Source: Conexibacter sp. SYSU D00693 (GTDB lineage Bacteria; Actinomycetota; Thermoleophilia; Solirubrobacterales; Solirubrobacteraceae). From it: 64,000 bases of DNA. The notes under the pieces are model-generated. The model saw nothing but the letters and a program-made list of their open reading frames with translations, was not told where the DNA came from and did no database searches. The DNA lies in contig NZ_CP070950.1 in assembly GCF_017084525.1 (NCBI RefSeq), positions 3,906,001-3,970,000 of the forward strand. Direction: 5' to 3'. Positions 61,122 through 64,000 of the stretch are shown piece after piece. Position numbers and translations under genes: made by a program. Numbering within the stretch: position 1 is the first letter of the stretch; each line of letters opens with the position of its first letter.

Positions 61122-62825
61122 ATGTCCCTGGTCCTCGCTCCCGAAGCCGGCGTCGCGGGCCGGCTGCACGCCTACGAGGCGCTCATCGCGATCGGCGACC
61201 GGCTGCACGGTGCCTCGGCCGACGTCGAAGGCGCCCTGGCGATGGTCGTCGAGCAGGCCCAGGGCCTGCTGCGCACGGACATGGCGTGGCTGACGCTCGC
61301 CGACGAGGAGGGCGTGCTGCGGCCGATGCACCTGCGCGGCTTCCGCAGCGACGCGTTCCTGCACGTGAGCCTGCCGGCAGCGATGGGCGTCGGCGGCCGG
61401 GCGATCCGGCGTGGCGCGCCGCTCGTCATCGACGACTACGCGACCTTCGAGCACCCGACGAGACCGGCGGTGCGCGACACGATGCTCGCCGAGGGTGCGG
61501 TGACCATCGTCTGCGCGCCGATGCACCGCGACGGCGAGCTCGTGGGGACGCTGTACGTCGCCAACCGCCGGGCGACGGTCGTCACGGAGGAGGAGACGTG
61601 GCTGCTCGGCGCGCTCGCGGCGCAGGCGTCGATGGCGATCGCCAGCCGCCGGCTGCACCACCGGCTCCTGGTGCAGAACGACGCGCTCGAGCGCCTCTTC
61701 GGCATGCACCGGCGCCTCGTGCAGGCCAGCCTCGAGGAGCAGGGCCTCACGGGCCTGGCGGAGGTGCTCGCCGACCTCGTCGGGCGCCCGCTGCTCGTCG
61801 AGCAGGACATCTGCGAGCCGCGGACGCTGCGGGTCGCCAGCCGCGGGGTCGACGCGGGCCTCGGACCCGACCCGCGCCCCGTCGACTCGGTCCACCCGAT
61901 CCAGGCGGGCATGACGCAGCTGGGGTCGATCACGGTCCTCGGCGAGGGCCTGCTCTCGCCGCTCGCGACGAGCGCGCTCGAGCAGGGCGCGACGATGCTC
62001 GCCCTCGAGCTGCTCAAGCAGCGCGCGGCGGTCGAGGTCGGCTGGCAGCTCAGCGGCGACCTGCTCGAGGAGCTGCTGGCGGCGCCCCAGCCGGTCCCGG
62101 AGGCCCTCGTGCGCCGCGCGCGGCACCTGCACGTCGACGTGACCGCGCCACACCGCGTCATCGCGCTCGGGCTCGTCAACGCCCTGGGCGACCGGCCGAC
62201 GCGCCTGCTCGAGCTCGCCCGGGGCCTGGTGGCCAAGCGCGCCCTGGGCCACGGCAGCCGGGCCCTGGCGATGCGCCGCGGCACCGAGGTCCTCGTCGCC
62301 CTGCCCGACGAGCTCGCGCGCCACACCGACGACGTCCTCGACGCGCTGCGCGACCTCGCGCGGCCGGTCGTCGGGGAGCTGCACGCCGGCGTCGGCTCGC
62401 TCGACGTCGACCTGGCCGCCTCGGCGCGCGCGGCGACGTCCTGCCTGCGCCTGGCCCGCAGCGCCGAGGCGCCGGGGGCGGTCGTGCACTACGACGCGTT
62501 CGGGTCGCTGCGGTTCCTGCTCGACGCCGCCGACGTGCGCAACGCCGCGCTCATCGCCCGCGAGCCGCTCGTCCCGCTCATCGAGCACGACCGCGCGCAC
62601 CGCACGCCGCTGCTGGAGACGACCCGCGCGTTCCTCGAGGTGGGCGGCCACCACGGTCGGTGCGCGGCGCGCTGCTACATCGCGTCGAGCACGCTGAAGT
62701 ACCGGCTGGCCAAGGTCGAGCACGTCCTGGGCGCGCACCCGAGCGACCCGGAGCTCGGCTTCCGGCTCACGCTCGCCTTCAAGGTCCACGACCTGCTCGA
62801 GGTGCTCGGCGTCGACCCGGCCTGA
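61122..62825 (+). CDS. GAF-PucR transcriptional regulator, divergent from the carboxylase operon
   Basis: 567-residue regulator. GAF domain (about 10-185) with VCAPMHRDGELVGTLYVANR, a linker, a CdaR/GGDEF-like middle, and a C-terminal HTH_30 region (about 500-567) where RCYIASSTLKYRLAKVEHVLG is the recognition segment. GAF-PucR proteins often activate aromatic or ketone catabolic operons in response to substrate. Its divergent position next to the first gene of the carboxylase operon makes it the likely regulator (inference). The gene appears leaderless. Confidence 0.85.
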   Translation: MSLVLAPEAGVAGRLHAYEALIAIGDRLHGASADVEGALAMVVEQAQGLLRTDMAWLTLADEEGVLRPMHLRGFRSDAFLHVSLPAAMGVGGRAIRRGAPLVIDDYATFEHPTRPAVRDTMLAEGAVTIVCAPMHRDGELVGTLYVANRRATVVTEEETWLLGALAAQASMAIASRRLHHRLLVQNDALERLFGMHRRLVQASLEEQGLTGLAEVLADLVGRPLLVEQDICEPRTLRVASRGVDAGLGPDPRPVDSVHPIQAGMTQLGSITVLGEGLLSPLATSALEQGATMLALELLKQRAAVEVGWQLSGDLLEELLAAPQPVPEALVRRARHLHVDVTAPHRVIALGLVNALGDRPTRLLELARGLVAKRALGHGSRALAMRRGTEVLVALPDELARHTDDVLDALRDLARPVVGELHAGVGSLDVDLAASARAATSCLRLARSAEAPGAVVHYDAFGSLRFLLDAADVRNAALIAREPLVPLIEHDRAHRTPLLETTRAFLEVGGHHGRCAARCYIASSTLKYRLAKVEHVLGAHPSDPELGFRLTLAFKVHDLLEVLGVDPA

Positions 62826-62843
62826 CGCGTCGCAGACGGCGTG

Positions 62844-62860
62844 GCGGGCATGCTGCCCGC
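62844..62860 (+). promoter_or_regulatory. Hairpin immediately before the sugar dehydrogenase start
   Basis: GCGGGCA-TGC-TGCCCGC forms a perfect 7-bp stem ending one base before the ATG at 62862. It may terminate the regulator transcript or hinder initiation at the dehydrogenase start. Confidence 0.4.
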
Positions 62861-62861
62861 G

Positions 62862-64000
62862 ATGCGCCGGACGCTCCTGCTGGGCGTCCTCGCCGTCGCC
62901 GGCCTCGCGGCCTGCGGCGCCGGGGGCGACGACGACGACGCCACGGCGTCCGCGCCGGCGGCGACGACCGCCCAGGCGCCCGCCGAGACCGCCCAGCGCG
63001 GCGCGGGCGTGCGGCTCGCGCGCGTCGGCTCGTTCACGAGCCCGCTCTACGTCACGGCGGCGCCCGGCGACCGCCGCCGCGTCTTCGTCGTCGAGCAGGG
63101 CGGGCGGATCGTCGTGGTCCGCGGCGGGCGCAAGCTGCGCACGCCGTTCCTGGACCTGCGCTCGCGCGTCCAGGCGGGCGGGGAGCAGGGGCTGCTCGGC
63201 CTCGCCTTCCCGCGCGACTACGCCAAGAGCGGACGCTTCTACGTCTACCACACCCGCAAGGACGGGCGGCAGACCCTCGTCGAGCACCGCCGGGCGACGG
63301 CCGACCGCGCCCGGCCCGGCGCCGGCCGGACGGTCTTCGTGCATGCGGACCCGGAGGCCAACCACAACGGCGGCCAGCTCCAGTTCGGCCCCGACGGCCT
63401 GCTGTACGTCGGCACGGGCGACGGCGGCGGTGGGGACGACCAGCACGGCGAGCGCGGCAACGCCCAGGACCTCGGCTCGCCGCTGGGCAAGCTCCTGCGC
63501 ATCGACCCGCGCGCGTCCGGCGGCCGGCGCTTCCGCGTCCCGCCGTCCAACCCGTTCGTCGGGCGCCCCGGGGCGCGGCCGGAGGTCTACGCCTACGGCC
63601 TGCGCAACCCGTGGCGCTTCTCGTTCGACCGCCGGACCGGCGACCTCGCGATCGGCGACGTCGGCCAGAACGCGGTCGAGGAGGTCGACTTCGTCACCAA
63701 GGGCCTGGGCCGCGGGGCGAACTTCGGCTGGCGCCCGTTCGAGGGCTCGCGGCGCAACTTCGACGAGCCGGCGCCCGGCGCGGTCGGGCCGGTCATCGAG
63801 CACGCCCACGGCGACGGCTGGTGCTCCATCACCGGCGGCTACGTCGTCCGCGACCCCGGGCTCCGCGCGCTCGCCGGCCGCTACGTCTACGGCGACTTCT
63901 GCCAGGGCGTCATCCGCTCGGCCCGGCTCTCGGCCGGCGGCGCGCAGGACGACCGACCGGTCGCGGGCCTGCCGAAGGTCGAGAGCCTCGCGTCCTTCGG
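62862..64000 (+). CDS. PQQ-dependent sugar dehydrogenase-like lipoprotein (partial)
   Basis: First 379 residues of a glucose/sorbosone dehydrogenase (GSDH) beta-propeller protein; the C-terminus is beyond the right edge. The signal peptide ends in a lipobox (GLAAC, Cys at about residue 18), so it should be anchored outside the membrane. EQGLLGLAFPRDY, ANHNGGQLQFGPDGLLYVGTGDGGG, YGLRNPWRFSFD and GDVGQNAVEEVDF are the PQQ-site and blade signatures. The ATG at 62862 is preferred; an in-frame ATG at 62850 lies inside a hairpin. The sugar substrate is not known, and PQQ synthesis genes are not in the window. Confidence 0.85.
   Translation, partial: MRRTLLLGVLAVAGLAACGAGGDDDDATASAPAATTAQAPAETAQRGAGVRLARVGSFTSPLYVTAAPGDRRRVFVVEQGGRIVVVRGGRKLRTPFLDLRSRVQAGGEQGLLGLAFPRDYAKSGRFYVYHTRKDGRQTLVEHRRATADRARPGAGRTVFVHADPEANHNGGQLQFGPDGLLYVGTGDGGGGDDQHGERGNAQDLGSPLGKLLRIDPRASGGRRFRVPPSNPFVGRPGARPEVYAYGLRNPWRFSFDRRTGDLAIGDVGQNAVEEVDFVTKGLGRGANFGWRPFEGSRRNFDEPAPGAVGPVIEHAHGDGWCSITGGYVVRDPGLRALAGRYVYGDFCQGVIRSARLSAGGAQDDRPVAGLPKVESLASF

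Noticed and set aside
62850-62861. Start of the sugar dehydrogenase at 62850
   Set aside because: This ATG is inside a perfect hairpin and would add four residues before a signal peptide that begins naturally at 62862.
1-64000. tRNA, rRNA, insertion sequences or prophage genes
   Set aside because: No transposase, integrase or phage protein is recognisable and no intergenic region is long enough or shaped like a tRNA cluster; the region looks like stable chromosome.

Overview
The window is very GC-rich (about three quarters G+C), gene-dense, and carries no rRNA, tRNA, CRISPR array, prophage or insertion sequence that I can see. Many starts are GTG, neighbouring genes overlap by ATGA or GTGA, and the families present (NarL-type kinase and regulator, PucR/CdaR regulators, DrrA-type ABC exporter, tandem-domain universal stress proteins, MoxR/DUF58/VWA operon) point to a chromosomal segment of an actinomycete. 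A deep-branching soil lineage such as Thermoleophilia/Solirubrobacterales is my guess; that assignment is inference. No gene-free stretch is longer than about 155 bp, and the longest gaps are described as promoter, hairpin or repeat features.

1-5.4 kb: a truncated VTT-type membrane protein, a MacB/FtsX-type ABC exporter pair and an Nramp-family metal transporter, closed by a strong bidirectional hairpin. 5.4-19.6 kb: an island that looks built for low oxygen or energy limitation. It holds a flavodoxin/HemG-like protein, two FAD oxidoreductases, a DosS/DevS-like double-GAF histidine kinase, a complete arginine deiminase operon (antiporter, ADI, ornithine carbamoyltransferase, carbamate kinase), a NarL-type response regulator, three two-domain universal stress proteins and a ZIP transporter. 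19.6-25.5 kb: a PucR regulator, a DHFR-like reductase, a DUF2236 oxygenase-like protein, and a MarR regulator divergent from a three-gene DrrAB-like exporter.

25.6-34.7 kb: a MoxR-DUF58-VWA-HtrA-VWA operon ending in a small membrane protein carrying a palindromic repeat array, a second tandem repeat array, a convergent OmpR-type two-component system and a secreted alpha/beta hydrolase. 34.8-42.5 kb: folE, a hemolysin III homologue, a small membrane protein, a PLP aminotransferase, an acyl-CoA ligase, a GlcD-type oxidase (possible CTG start), rpiA and a second ABC exporter. 42.5-48 kb: a five-gene operon (flavoprotein disulfide reductase, HPr-kinase-like, PqqD-like, second HPr-kinase-like, AsnB-like amide ligase). 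It resembles lasso-peptide/RiPP maturation sets but has no visible precursor or leader protease.

48-61 kb: a PucR gene and then, on the minus strand from 60981 to 49207, one ten-gene operon: acyl-CoA ligase, HyuA-like subunit, Zn-binding gamma subunit, second HyuA-like subunit, HyuB-like subunit, an unrecognised 253-aa protein, DUF35 protein, thiolase, SDR dehydrogenase and SCP2-like protein. This matches the logic of acetone/acetophenone carboxylase pathways: secondary alcohol to ketone, ATP-dependent carboxylation to a 3-oxoacid, CoA activation, thiolysis. A divergent GAF-PucR regulator sits at its head. The window ends in a PQQ-type sugar dehydrogenase lipoprotein cut by the right edge.

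A feature shared across the window is promoter architecture: at least twelve first-in-unit genes have a TANNNT-like -10 element only 6-11 bp before the start codon, implying leaderless or nearly leaderless mRNAs, whereas genes inside operons and a few others carry GGAGG-type ribosome sites.
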